64,000 nucleotides of DNA from contig NZ_CP065424.1 in the NCBI RefSeq assembly GCF_017809215.1, forward strand, positions 5,060,501-5,124,500, given 5' to 3'. Shown piece after piece: positions 1-8,070 of this stretch. The position numbers and the translations under genes are program-made. The first letter of the stretch is position 1, and each line of letters starts with the position of its first letter. The stretch comes from Heyndrickxia oleronia. Its GTDB lineage: Bacteria > Bacillota > Bacilli > Bacillales > Bacillaceae_C. The notes below the pieces were generated by a model, which worked only from the letters and a program-made list of their open reading frames with translations, did no database searches and was not told the origin of the DNA.

Positions 1-1023
1 CGCTTATTTGATATTGAAGGAAAAGTATTTGACTATGGGCTAATCTTTGTTCGTATTTGCGGTGCCTCCCTTTTCCTTGAATCCTTATCCTTAGCATTAA
101 GTGCCGTTTTGCGTAGCCATGGCTTTACGAAGGAATCCATGGTCGTAACGGTGATCATGGATTTAATTAGTATTGGTGGAAACATTCTTGCAACAACTGG
201 TATTCTAGGTCTTCCGATTACGGGTGTAGTCGGTGTTTCTTGGGCTATCGTTGTGGCGCGTAGCTTCGCTGTTCTTGCACTCATTTACTTTGTATATAAA
301 CGACTGTCACTTAGATTAACATTTAGTGATTTATTTAAGGCTAAGAAGGAGGATGTTAAAAGTCTCTTATCAATCGGCATCCCTTCAGCTGGTGAAAACC
401 TTTCCTATCAACTTTCTCAACTCGTCATTACAGGGTTTGTTGTTACGATTGGAACATCTGCACTGGCTTCTCGCATTTATTTACTGAATCTATCAATGAT
501 CTGTTACTTATTTACATTAGCAATCGCACAAGGTACACAACTTCTCGTTGCACGATATATAGGTGGAAAGCAATATGAACGTGCATTACGCCGTGGGGTT
601 CGTACATTGAAAATCGCAATGATCGCTTCATTTATCGCCTCATTAATTCTTGCTTTGATCGGGTCGCCTATATTAAGTATTTTTACTGATGATCCCAAAA
701 TTATTGCTATCGGGCTTCCTGTGTTATGGGCTATTGTTATAACTGAACCTGGTAGGGCGATGAATATTGTGTTGATGAGCTCCTTGAAGTCTGCAGGGGA
801 TGTACGCTTTCCTGTTATCATTGGAATGATCTCTATGTGGGGCATTGCAGTCGTTTTAAGCTATGTACTTGGCGTCCATTTGGGTCTAGGTCTTTTAGGA
901 ATTTGGATTGCACAAGGTGCAGATGAATGGTTTAGGGGTTGCTTTGCTTTTAGACGCTGGTTATCAAAACCATGGGAACGCAAGGTGGCAAAGATTAAAA
1001 TGAAAGCATTGAAAACGTCATAA
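1..1023 (+). CDS. MATE family multidrug/sodium efflux transporter, 5' truncated by window edge
   Basis: The reading frame is open from base 1, so this is the C-terminal 340 residues of a longer (about 450-residue) inner-membrane protein. It shows several hydrophobic helices of about 20 residues separated by short loops. These include the pattern 'SIGIPSAGENLSYQLSQ', which resembles the start of the second half of MATE/NorM exporters, and 'LKSAGDVRFPVIIGM' near the end. MATE proteins export cationic drugs in exchange for Na+ or H+. The substrate cannot be read from sequence. The tail is rich in lysine, as is usual for cytoplasmic ends. A terminator follows directly. Family call firm; specificity unknown. 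Confidence 0.85.
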   Translation, partial: RLFDIEGKVFDYGLIFVRICGASLFLESLSLALSAVLRSHGFTKESMVVTVIMDLISIGGNILATTGILGLPITGVVGVSWAIVVARSFAVLALIYFVYKRLSLRLTFSDLFKAKKEDVKSLLSIGIPSAGENLSYQLSQLVITGFVVTIGTSALASRIYLLNLSMICYLFTLAIAQGTQLLVARYIGGKQYERALRRGVRTLKIAMIASFIASLILALIGSPILSIFTDDPKIIAIGLPVLWAIVITEPGRAMNIVLMSSLKSAGDVRFPVIIGMISMWGIAVVLSYVLGVHLGLGLLGIWIAQGADEWFRGCFAFRRWLSKPWERKVAKIKMKALKTS

Positions 1024-1030
1024 AAAGTAA

Positions 1031-1060
1031 AAAAAGGAGTGGGAATTTGCTCCTTTTTTT
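1031..1060 (+). terminator. Rho-independent terminator after MATE gene
   Basis: AAAAAAGGAG and CTCCTTTTTT form a stem around a GGGAATTTG-type loop, ending in a run of seven T residues 8 bases after the MATE stop codon. Confidence 0.8.
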
Positions 1061-1235
1061 CTTTACTATTTAACGAATAAATATAAATTGAAGACCATCA
1101 ATCCCGCTTAATTACTAAATAACTTTTTTGAATGAACTTAACACGGTTAATCATTTCCACTAATCTTGTCATATGTATTGAACTTTAGTTCATGATAAGA
1201 TAAGAATAGATTGCTAACAGGGAGATGAATGTAAA

Positions 1236-2468
1236 ATGAAAAATGAAATCATTGAAAGATTTACATCTTACGTAAAAATCGATACCCAATCTAATGAAGA
1301 TAGCGAGACATGTCCTTCTACACCTGGACAATGGGATCTACTTCATAAGCTTGAAGAAGAGCTTAAATCTATAGGTATGGAAGATGTTACATTGGATGAG
1401 AATGGATATTTAATGGCCTCTCTCCCTTCTAATACCGATAAGCATGTACCAACTATTGGATTTTTAGCACATGTTGATACAGCGACTGATTTTACCGGCA
1501 AAAATGTAAATCCACAACTAGTTGAAAATTATGATGGTGGAGACATACTTTTAAATGATTCCCTACATATTACTTTGTCCCCAAAAGAATTCCCTAATCT
1601 TGAAAATTATAAGGGGCATACATTAATTACAACAGATGGAACCACACTTCTAGGTGCTGACAATAAAGCGGGAATTGCTGAAATCATGACTGCAATGGCC
1701 TATTTAATCCAGCATCCAGAAATCAAGCATGGTAAAGTGAGAGTTGCCTTTACTCCAGACGAGGAGATTGGTAGAGGACCACATAAATTTGATGTAGAAG
1801 CTTTTCAAGCACAATATGCTTACACAGTTGATGGCGGCCGGCTTGGGGAATTAGAATATGAAAGCTTCAACGCTGCAGGTGCGAAAATTACCATTAAAGG
1901 TAGCAATATTCATCCTGGATCAGCAAAGGGAAAAATGATCAACTCCATTAAAATTGGAATGGAGCTTCAAAATAAGCTGCCTGCAGAGGAAGCCCCAGAA
2001 TATACTGAAGGTTATGAAGGCTTCTATCATTTGTTATCAATGAACGGTGATGTTGAACAGACCAAAATGAACTATATCATCCGAGATCATGATAAGGAAA
2101 AATTTGAAGCCAAAAAGGCAAATCTTGAAAAGATTGTTAATGAACTCAAACAAAAATATGGAGAGAACAGCATCATATTGGAAATAAGTGATCAATATTA
2201 CAATATGAAGGATAAAATTGAACCAGTAAAACATATTGTAGATATTGCCTATGAGGCAATGAAAGACTTAAACATCGAACCGATTATACAACCAATCCGT
2301 GGTGGTACTGATGGTTCTCAGCTTTCTTTTATGGGATTACCAACACCAAATATTTTTACAGGTGGAGAAAACTTCCATGGGAAATATGAATATATTTCAG
2401 TAGATAATATGGAGAAAGCAACACAGGTAATCATCGGTATAACAAAACTTTTTGAAGAAAAGGCATAA
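1236..2468 (+). CDS. pepT: Peptidase T (tripeptide aminopeptidase)
   Basis: Cytoplasmic di-zinc M20B aminopeptidase that removes the N-terminal residue from tripeptides. At 410 residues it has the normal family length. Metal ligands are visible in order: H79-V-D81 ('LAHVDTA'), the Asp in 'LLGADNKAG' (about 143), the Glu pair in 'FTPDEEIGRG' (about 175), the Asp in 'YTVDGG' and a late His in 'GGENFHGKYE'. The 'IHPGSAKGKM' motif of the dimerisation/lid domain is also present. A GGGAGATG-type ribosome site precedes the ATG. It is monocistronic between two terminators. It fits functionally with the dtpT peptide importer 4 kb downstream. No regulator site was recognised. Confidence 0.95.
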   Translation: MKNEIIERFTSYVKIDTQSNEDSETCPSTPGQWDLLHKLEEELKSIGMEDVTLDENGYLMASLPSNTDKHVPTIGFLAHVDTATDFTGKNVNPQLVENYDGGDILLNDSLHITLSPKEFPNLENYKGHTLITTDGTTLLGADNKAGIAEIMTAMAYLIQHPEIKHGKVRVAFTPDEEIGRGPHKFDVEAFQAQYAYTVDGGRLGELEYESFNAAGAKITIKGSNIHPGSAKGKMINSIKIGMELQNKLPAEEAPEYTEGYEGFYHLLSMNGDVEQTKMNYIIRDHDKEKFEAKKANLEKIVNELKQKYGENSIILEISDQYYNMKDKIEPVKHIVDIAYEAMKDLNIEPIIQPIRGGTDGSQLSFMGLPTPNIFTGGENFHGKYEYISVDNMEKATQVIIGITKLFEEKA

Positions 2469-2480
2469 AACAAAAACATC

Positions 2481-2510
2481 AGGTGTCAGGCATAGTCTGA
2501 CACCTTTTTT
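2481..2510 (+). terminator. Terminator after pepT
   Basis: Stem AGGTGTCAG / CTGACACCT with a 6-base loop, followed by a T run, 12 bases after the pepT stop. The stem belongs to the GGTGTCAG-type hairpins often seen between Bacillus genes. Confidence 0.85.
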
Positions 2511-2552
2511 AGTTCCTGAGAACGGAAATGTAAACATGAGAAAAACACCTAA

Positions 2553-2622
2553 AACTTTTTAAACTCTTATCCATATGAAAAGCTAGACACAACCCTAACG
2601 AGGGGAAGCAGTTTAAAAAGTT
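2553..2622. repeat. Unexplained 13-bp inverted repeat in intergenic DNA
   Basis: AACTTTTTAAACT (2553-2565) and AGTTTAAAAAGTT (2610-2622) are perfect inverted copies around 44 bases. The segment lies between the pepT terminator and the DUF4023 gene. It codes for nothing convincing. It could be an RNA stem or the remains of a mobile element. Confidence 0.4.
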
Positions 2623-2745
2623 GAGATGATATTCTGAGCAATCAAAGAAATAATTCCTTACCATACTCACGGTAAATTTTGCAGTATTCATTCGCTCCGA
2701 ATGGTTATAGTAACAATGAAGTTATTTAGTATAGGAGGTTACGAC

Positions 2746-2874
2746 ATGGAAAATACACATGAATATGTTGAGAAACTACATGAGAATCAAAAAAAGGCAG
2801 ACAAAAATCGAAAAAAAGGAAGCGAAAGCTCAAGCTTCAAATTACCTAACAAGCAACATAGTACAAATAAGTAG
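2746..2874 (+). CDS. Small DUF4023-type protein (42 aa)
   Basis: The 42-residue peptide starts MENTHEYVEKLHENQKKAD and ends with a segment containing KLPNKQH. This matches my memory of the DUF4023 family of tiny Bacillales proteins, whose members share the N-terminal EYVEKLHENQ-type helix and the C-terminal LPNKQH. It is strongly charged, lacks cysteine and a membrane segment, and is likely cytoplasmic and partly disordered. The start is decided by a strong ATAGGAGG site 8 bases upstream of the ATG. Function is unknown for the family. It is flanked by intergenic DNA and looks monocistronic. Confidence 0.75.
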   Translation: MENTHEYVEKLHENQKKADKNRKKGSESSSFKLPNKQHSTNK

Positions 2875-2918
2875 TTACAATTTAAAATGAATTCAAATGG
2901 TTTCTTTTTATAATTTCC

Positions 2919-2959
2919 ATAAAGCATGGGTTGTCCTTCAGGCAACCTTATTGCTTTAT
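2919..2959. other. Intergenic hairpin, possible terminator
   Basis: ATAAAGCA pairs with TGCTTTAT, and GGTTG pairs with CAACC inside it, giving a long interrupted stem after the DUF4023 gene. No clear T run follows on the plus strand, so termination is uncertain. Confidence 0.4.
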
Positions 2960-3021
2960 AAAATATACAAAATAAGGAATATGCACCACTTTATGTTACA
3001 ATTTTGATAGGAGGTGCTAAT

Positions 3022-4290
3022 ATGGCTAATACAATAAGTGATTACCTTGAATGGACTAAAAATAAATTTGGTTTAGTAAACTACCAAATACACGATTATA
3101 AAATTTATCGAAAAATAAATACCAATAGTGAAACCATCTATACGCTTTGCATGGAGTGGTTCCCCTCTCATATTATGGATCGTGAGGAAGATGGTCTAAA
3201 TCCAGATGGTACTGCATCTATAGAATTAAATATGCATACACTAAAAGTTCAAAGCGCGATTTTCGTAGGTGGGATTACCTATGTAAAAGATGGAATATCA
3301 TTTAGTAGTCAAGATAAGAAGGATATTATACATTGGATTGAACAAGAAACTGGTTTAGTTTATCAAGAACATTTTAGACTACATAGGGAGGACAAAGGTG
3401 AGTTTACCTTTCAAACATGCATTAAAGGAATTCCACTTTCTCCTGGGGGATCTATTGAAGTAAAAATTAACTCCGATGGGAAGCTTGTCTTTTATTCTGT
3501 CATTGGAAACTATCCATCAAAAAATAGTGTAATAGAGGGAGACTATTCTCTTATTCTTGAAGATATTGAACAAATTGCACAGGAACAGCTTAAGCTCATC
3601 CATTTTCCTTCCGATGAAACTAAAGAATTGGTCCCTGTTTTTGCAATAGAGGAACTGTATATCGCAAATGACCAATCTGTCACTATTGAATATCCTTTAG
3701 CTGAACGAGATACAATAACGATTAATGAGATCATAGAATGGCAAGAATCAATTGATCAACTATTTAATAGAGAAAAAATGAATTTAATAGAAGATCTTAC
3801 TCTTGAGCAAGCCCTTTCGAATTTGCCTAGTCCTGATGCATTTCCTATTACTAGTGAAGAGCAAGAATATTGTAAGATAGCGGTTACTAATTTTTTACGA
3901 CAAGTTTATCCGAACCAATCAGGGTTGTGGGTACTAAAAACACTCCATCGTGATAATGGATATATTCACGCAACTCTTAAACAATCTGAACAGGACAATC
4001 TTGTTTTTCAACGGAAACTTCTTTTGTTCATTAATCGGAAGTCTTATGAAGTGATCAATTATATGGATAATGACTTTTTAATAGAGATGTTTCGATCCTA
4101 TCCCAAATCTGGCATCATTAAAGTAATGAAAGATGAGGCATTTCAATATATAAGGCCATATATTGAGCTAACCCCAGTCTATGTTTATAATGCCGAACGA
4201 AAAGAATATATATTATGTGGGAAATTAGATAGTCAGTACGGGGTCAATGCTGTCCACGGTGAGATAGTTGAGCTAAACAAATTAAAATAA
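3022..4290 (+). CDS. Uncharacterised protein with YcdB/YcdC-like segments
   Basis: A 422-residue protein without signal peptide or membrane helix. An upstream TTG at 3004 is in frame, but the ATAGGAGGTGCTAAT site places the start at ATG 3022. The middle contains 'GIPLSPGGSIEVKINSDGKL', a strand-turn-strand pattern seen in YcdB/YcdC and PepSY-like propeptide domains of Bacillus. I recognise this only loosely. The remainder (for example 'SPDAFPITSEEQEYCKIA') gives no motif I can name. Monocistronic, with a bidirectional terminator against kynU. Treat the function as unknown. Confidence 0.7.
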   Translation: MANTISDYLEWTKNKFGLVNYQIHDYKIYRKINTNSETIYTLCMEWFPSHIMDREEDGLNPDGTASIELNMHTLKVQSAIFVGGITYVKDGISFSSQDKKDIIHWIEQETGLVYQEHFRLHREDKGEFTFQTCIKGIPLSPGGSIEVKINSDGKLVFYSVIGNYPSKNSVIEGDYSLILEDIEQIAQEQLKLIHFPSDETKELVPVFAIEELYIANDQSVTIEYPLAERDTITINEIIEWQESIDQLFNREKMNLIEDLTLEQALSNLPSPDAFPITSEEQEYCKIAVTNFLRQVYPNQSGLWVLKTLHRDNGYIHATLKQSEQDNLVFQRKLLLFINRKSYEVINYMDNDFLIEMFRSYPKSGIIKVMKDEAFQYIRPYIELTPVYVYNAERKEYILCGKLDSQYGVNAVHGEIVELNKLK

Positions 4291-4307
4291 AAATCCTAAT
4301 GAGGAAA

Positions 4308-4359
4308 AAAGTGGATTGTTTATTGACTCTGTCCCTTTTAACAATAAACAATCCACTTT
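4308..4359. terminator. Bidirectional terminator between convergent genes
   Basis: A perfect 17-bp stem (4308-4324 with 4343-4359, starting AAAGTGGATTG) with an 18-base loop. It ends in A/T runs on both strands and sits between the 422-aa gene and kynU. Confidence 0.9.
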
Positions 4360-4368
4360 CTTACATGG

Positions 4369-5655
4369 TTACGCTACTACTTCGCGTTTATTTTCAAATT
4401 GTTTATATTCCTCATCCGTCATTATTCGTTTCAAAATCTGAACCGTTTCCCACACTTCTTTAAATGTATTATAAAGAGCAACGGGGGCAAGACGGATGCC
4501 ATTAGGTGCACGAAAATCTGGAATTACTCCATTGACCTTTAGTGCTTTACAAATACGTGCTGCTTCTTGGTGCTCTAGAAAGACATGACCGCCACGCCTT
4601 GAATCCTCTATAGGATTACCAAGCGAAAATCCCATCTCACGAAGCTCATATTTTATGAGATCCATCATATACCGTGTCATCAGTAATGATTTATTCCTGA
4701 TATTCTTTAATCCAGCTTCTTCAAAAATTTCTAGTGAGCCGATTAATGGTGCCATACTTAAAATATGGGGGGTTCCCATTTGATAAGCTCCTGCATGACT
4801 TGCAGGGGTCAATACATGCTCCATATCAAATTGTTTGTCTTTTCTAGAACTAAACCAGCCTGCAAGTCCTGGAACTTGCCCAAAATGCTTTTTGTGAACG
4901 TATAAACCACCGACACTTCCTGGACCACTGTTCAAATATTTATAATTGCACCACACAGCAAAGTCAACGCCCCAATCACTCAATTCATGGGGAATTGCCC
5001 CAATGGAGTGACAAAGGTCAAAGCCAATAATGATCCCTCTCTGGTGTGCCTCTTCTGTTAATCTTTTCATATTTAATATTTGGCCACTTCGATAAAGGAC
5101 ACTAGGTAGCACAATTAAGGCAATGTCATCTGTCATCGCGCGGATGATATCGTCCTCTTCAATTATACGTCCATCACGGCTCGATACCTGAACCAAGTGT
5201 GTATGTGGATCAAAGCCTTTTAATTTCAGTTCACTTTGAATTGCATAAATGTCAGAGGGAAAATTGAGTTCATCTGCTAGAATTTTTACCTTTTCCCCTT
5301 GAGGCTGATAAAAGGTAGCAATCATTTGATGGAGATTCGATGTTGTGGAACCGCTTACTATTACCTCAACAGGTAAAGCTCCAATCAATGAAGCAAGACG
5401 TCCTCCCAATCTCTCAGATAAATCAAACCAAGCATTCTCCCCTTCCATCCATCCGTCTATACCAAACTGTTTCCATGAATCTAGTAATGTTAGCAATGAT
5501 GTCTCTGAGCGTTTTGACAGGAGTCCGAGGGAGTTCCCATCTAAATAAATTTTTCCGTCCATTACATAAAATTCATTTCGAAATGAAGCTAGACAATCAT
5601 TTTTATCTAATTTTAGTGCATATTCTTCGGAAGCATTAAAAACATAATTTTCCAT
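4369..5655 (-). CDS. kynU: Kynureninase
   Basis: PLP enzyme that cleaves L-kynurenine to anthranilate and L-alanine (and 3-hydroxykynurenine to 3-hydroxyanthranilate) in tryptophan breakdown. At 428 residues it has the family length. Visible marks: 'YLDGNSLGLLSK' near the N-terminus, the phosphate-binding 'SGSTTSNLHQ' (101-110), 'GFDLCHSIGA' with the PLP-ring Asp, and the Schiff-base lysine K239 in 'WCNYKYLNSGPGS'. An AGGAGGGG site precedes the ATG. The usual partners kynA (tryptophan dioxygenase) and kynB (formamidase) are not adjacent. The only upstream co-directional gene is a hotdog thioesterase 68 bases away. Confidence 0.95.
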   Translation of the reverse strand: MENYVFNASEEYALKLDKNDCLASFRNEFYVMDGKIYLDGNSLGLLSKRSETSLLTLLDSWKQFGIDGWMEGENAWFDLSERLGGRLASLIGALPVEVIVSGSTTSNLHQMIATFYQPQGEKVKILADELNFPSDIYAIQSELKLKGFDPHTHLVQVSSRDGRIIEEDDIIRAMTDDIALIVLPSVLYRSGQILNMKRLTEEAHQRGIIIGFDLCHSIGAIPHELSDWGVDFAVWCNYKYLNSGPGSVGGLYVHKKHFGQVPGLAGWFSSRKDKQFDMEHVLTPASHAGAYQMGTPHILSMAPLIGSLEIFEEAGLKNIRNKSLLMTRYMMDLIKYELREMGFSLGNPIEDSRRGGHVFLEHQEAARICKALKVNGVIPDFRAPNGIRLAPVALYNTFKEVWETVQILKRIMTDEEYKQFENKREVVA

Positions 5656-5723
5656 AAGCTGTTCCCCTCCTGAAAGTGGTGATTCCTACCTACTTATAAT
5701 CGCTGCTCTAGAAAAACTACTTC

Positions 5724-6203
5724 TTATTTTACAAAAGTACTAGGCATGACTACAGCAATAACCTCACCACGTGCACAGAGTATATCATTAGCAAATACTT
5801 CTGTTTCAACCTTCCACTTTTTCGGATGAATTTCATGAATGGTACCAATCGCCTTTAAAGGAGTATCTTGCGGAGTTGGTTTAATAAAATCTACCTTTAA
5901 AGAGGCGGTTACAAATCTAGGAGGTTCAACTCCATCCCCCGGTTCATGTCCATTTTTCCGATGCAAGGCTAACGAAGCAGATCCTGTACCATGACAATCA
6001 ATGAATGATGCAATAAGTCCTCCATATACAAAGCCTGGAAGTGCCATATGCTCTTGCTTAGGGGAGTAAATTGTTAGTGTCTGTTCCCCATCCCAGCCTG
6101 TACGGAAATGATGTCCCTTCTCATTCAGTCGACCACAGCCATAACACCAGGAAAAATCATCTGGATATTCATCTTGTATTGCTTTTAATATCATATTCTC
6201 CAA
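5724..6203 (-). CDS. PaaI-like hotdog thioesterase
   Basis: A 159-residue single-hotdog protein. The motif 'LPGFVYGGLIASFIDCHGTGSA' corresponds to the catalytic helix of PaaI/YbgC-type acyl-CoA thioesterases, with Asp in 'DCHGTG' as the likely catalytic acid. An N-terminal 'CYGCG' pair of cysteines is seen in a subset of these proteins. The start is a TTG at 6203, chosen because GGGAGGGG lies 7 bases upstream. An ATG nine bases further in is the alternative. It is probably co-transcribed with kynU. A role with the anthranilate/CoA side of tryptophan breakdown is inference only. Confidence 0.75.
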   Translation of the reverse strand: MENMILKAIQDEYPDDFSWCYGCGRLNEKGHHFRTGWDGEQTLTIYSPKQEHMALPGFVYGGLIASFIDCHGTGSASLALHRKNGHEPGDGVEPPRFVTASLKVDFIKPTPQDTPLKAIGTIHEIHPKKWKVETEVFANDILCARGEVIAVVMPSTFVK

Positions 6204-6317
6204 AATTACCCCTCCCTTTTCAGAATAGTATAACATATTGCACAAAAAATATTTAATTTACAAATAATTGAAGTATGCATAAATTTTCCCTAGTAAGTAA
6301 GTCCCTTTACTTTAACT

Positions 6318-6332
6318 ATTATTCTGAAAAAT
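6318..6332. promoter_or_regulatory. CodY-box-like sequence upstream of dtpT
   Basis: ATTATTCTGAAAAAT matches the CodY consensus AATTTTCWGAAAATT at 12 of 15 positions and lies about 48 bases upstream of the dtpT -35 element. CodY represses peptide and amino acid uptake in low-GC Gram-positives, which suits the gene. Confidence 0.35.
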
Positions 6333-6379
6333 CTGTTTCGCTAAAAACCCGAAATAAAATTGTAGAAAAAAGAACCTTT

Positions 6380-6408
6380 TTGACAATATTTTAAATTTAA
6401 AGTATTAT
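6380..6408 (+). promoter_or_regulatory. Sigma-A promoter of dtpT
   Basis: TTGACA (6380-6385), 17-base spacer, TATTAT (6403-6408), followed by an AAGGAGG site before the dtpT ATG. Confidence 0.75.
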
Positions 6409-6434
6409 ATTATAATAATAAAGGAGGTTTTCTT

Positions 6435-7928
6435 ATGTTAGAATCAAATAGACAGAAAATTTTGTCTACGGTTCCCCAAAAAGGATTTTTCGGGCATCCT
6501 AAAGGACTATTTACATTATTTTTTACAGAATTTTGGGAACGTTTCTCCTACTATGGAATGAAAGCAATCCTAGTTTATTATATGTATTATGAAGTTTCAA
6601 AAGGCGGTTTAGGGCTTGATCAATCAACTGCTCTAGCTATTGTCTCTATTTATGGATCATTAGTATATATGTCTGGAATTATCGGTGGATGGTTAGCTGA
6701 CCGTATTTTTGGTACATCCAGGGCGGTATTTATTGGTGGAATACTCATCATGCTCGGTCACATCGCTTTAGCCATCCCAGGCAACATTACCTTTTTCTTT
6801 ATTTCAATGGTATTAATTGTTCTAGGTACAGGATTATTAAAGCCGAATGTTTCTAGTGTAGTCGGTGAAATTTATAGTGAAGAGGACAGCCGTCGTGATT
6901 CCGGTTTTAGTATCTTTTATATGGGAATCAATCTTGGGGGATTTGTTTCTCCATTAGTTGTTGGAGCCGTTCAATCTAACTATGGTTTCCACCTAGGCTT
7001 TGCCTGTGCGGCAGTAGGTATGTTTATCGGATTAGTTGTTTTTCTTGTTACAAAGAAGAAAAACCTTGGCCTAGCGGGGACATTTGTTGCGAATCCTCTT
7101 TCCCCAACTGAAAAGAAAAAAGTATTCAGCATCATCGGATTAGCGATTATAATTATCGCAATCTTATGTGCAATTGCTATTCCAACAGGCATTCTTAATT
7201 TTGAGACCTTTATTGGTTTAATTGGTATTTTAGGAATTTTGATCCCTACAATGTACTTTATTGTTATGTATCGTAGTCCTAAAACAACAAAGGTAGAACG
7301 CTCACGCATTATTGCCTATATTCCATTATTTATTGCTTCCGTTATGTTCTGGGCAATACAGGAACAAGGTTCAACTATACTAGCAACTTACGCCGACAAG
7401 CGCACACAATTAGATTTTGCAGGAATTCATATCTCACCTGCTTGGTTCCAGTCACTAAACCCATTATTTATTATTGTGTTTGCACCGGTCTTTGCATGGC
7501 TTTGGATGAAGTTAGGAAAACGCCAGCCATCTATTCCTAAGAAGTTTTCATTTGGATTACTATTTGCAGGAATTTCATTCTTGGTTATTCTTTTACCTGC
7601 TTACTTTGGTGGTTCGGAATCATTAGTCAACCCATTATGGCTTGTTCTTAGTTATTTTATCGTTGTCATCGGAGAATTATGTTTATCACCAGTTGGACTT
7701 TCAGCAACTACAAAACTAGCACCAGCTGCATTCTCTGCACAAACGATGAGTCTTTGGTTCTTATCTAATGCAGCTGCACAAGCTATTAACGCACAAATTG
7801 TAAAATTCTATACACCTGCAACCGAAATGGTATACTTTGGAATCATTGGAGGAGCATCAATTGTTCTTAGTATTATTCTATTTATTCTCTCACCAAAGAT
7901 TCAAAGCTTTATGAAGGGTGTTCACTAA
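6435..7928 (+). CDS. dtpT: Proton-dependent di-/tripeptide transporter (POT family)
   Basis: A 497-residue membrane protein of the POT/PTR family that imports di- and tripeptides with protons. The signature 'FTEFWERFSYYGM' (residues 30-42, the E-x-x-E-R-F-x-Y-Y-G motif) is intact, as is 'GYLADRIFG'-type loop chemistry ('GGWLADRIFGTSR'). Later POT marks are 'FYMGINLGG' and 'FWAIQEQGST'. About 14 helices are predicted, the usual number for bacterial members. Strong promoter and AAGGAGG site upstream; terminator downstream. A CodY-like box suggests repression in rich medium. Works with pepT as a peptide-nutrition pair. Confidence 0.93.
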   Translation: MLESNRQKILSTVPQKGFFGHPKGLFTLFFTEFWERFSYYGMKAILVYYMYYEVSKGGLGLDQSTALAIVSIYGSLVYMSGIIGGWLADRIFGTSRAVFIGGILIMLGHIALAIPGNITFFFISMVLIVLGTGLLKPNVSSVVGEIYSEEDSRRDSGFSIFYMGINLGGFVSPLVVGAVQSNYGFHLGFACAAVGMFIGLVVFLVTKKKNLGLAGTFVANPLSPTEKKKVFSIIGLAIIIIAILCAIAIPTGILNFETFIGLIGILGILIPTMYFIVMYRSPKTTKVERSRIIAYIPLFIASVMFWAIQEQGSTILATYADKRTQLDFAGIHISPAWFQSLNPLFIIVFAPVFAWLWMKLGKRQPSIPKKFSFGLLFAGISFLVILLPAYFGGSESLVNPLWLVLSYFIVVIGELCLSPVGLSATTKLAPAAFSAQTMSLWFLSNAAAQAINAQIVKFYTPATEMVYFGIIGGASIVLSIILFILSPKIQSFMKGVH

Positions 7929-7950
7929 ATTGCTAAATAGAATTCACAGG

Positions 7951-7989
7951 CTGACTTACAAGGGATACCCCCTATAAGTCAGTTTTTTT
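7951..7989 (+). terminator. Terminator after dtpT
   Basis: CTGACTTACAAGGG pairs with CCCTATAAGTCAG (one mismatch) and is followed by seven T residues. Confidence 0.85.
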
Positions 7990-8070
7990 ATATATAGGGT
8001 GGAAATGTTCAAATGTAAGCAGGGTTCTTGAAGAAAAAACCGAATTATTACCCCTAAGGGGGGAGAAGCA

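Noticed and set aside
1178..1206. Possible pepT promoter TTGAAC-17-TAAGAA
   Set aside because: Both boxes match the consensus poorly, and several similar AT-rich hexamers lie nearby.
2509..2691. Minus-strand 60-codon frame downstream of pepT
   Set aside because: No ribosome site, and it is explained by the inverted repeat and AT-rich intergenic DNA.
3004..3021. TTG start for the 422-residue protein
   Set aside because: The AGGAGG site lies inside this extension and points to ATG 3022.
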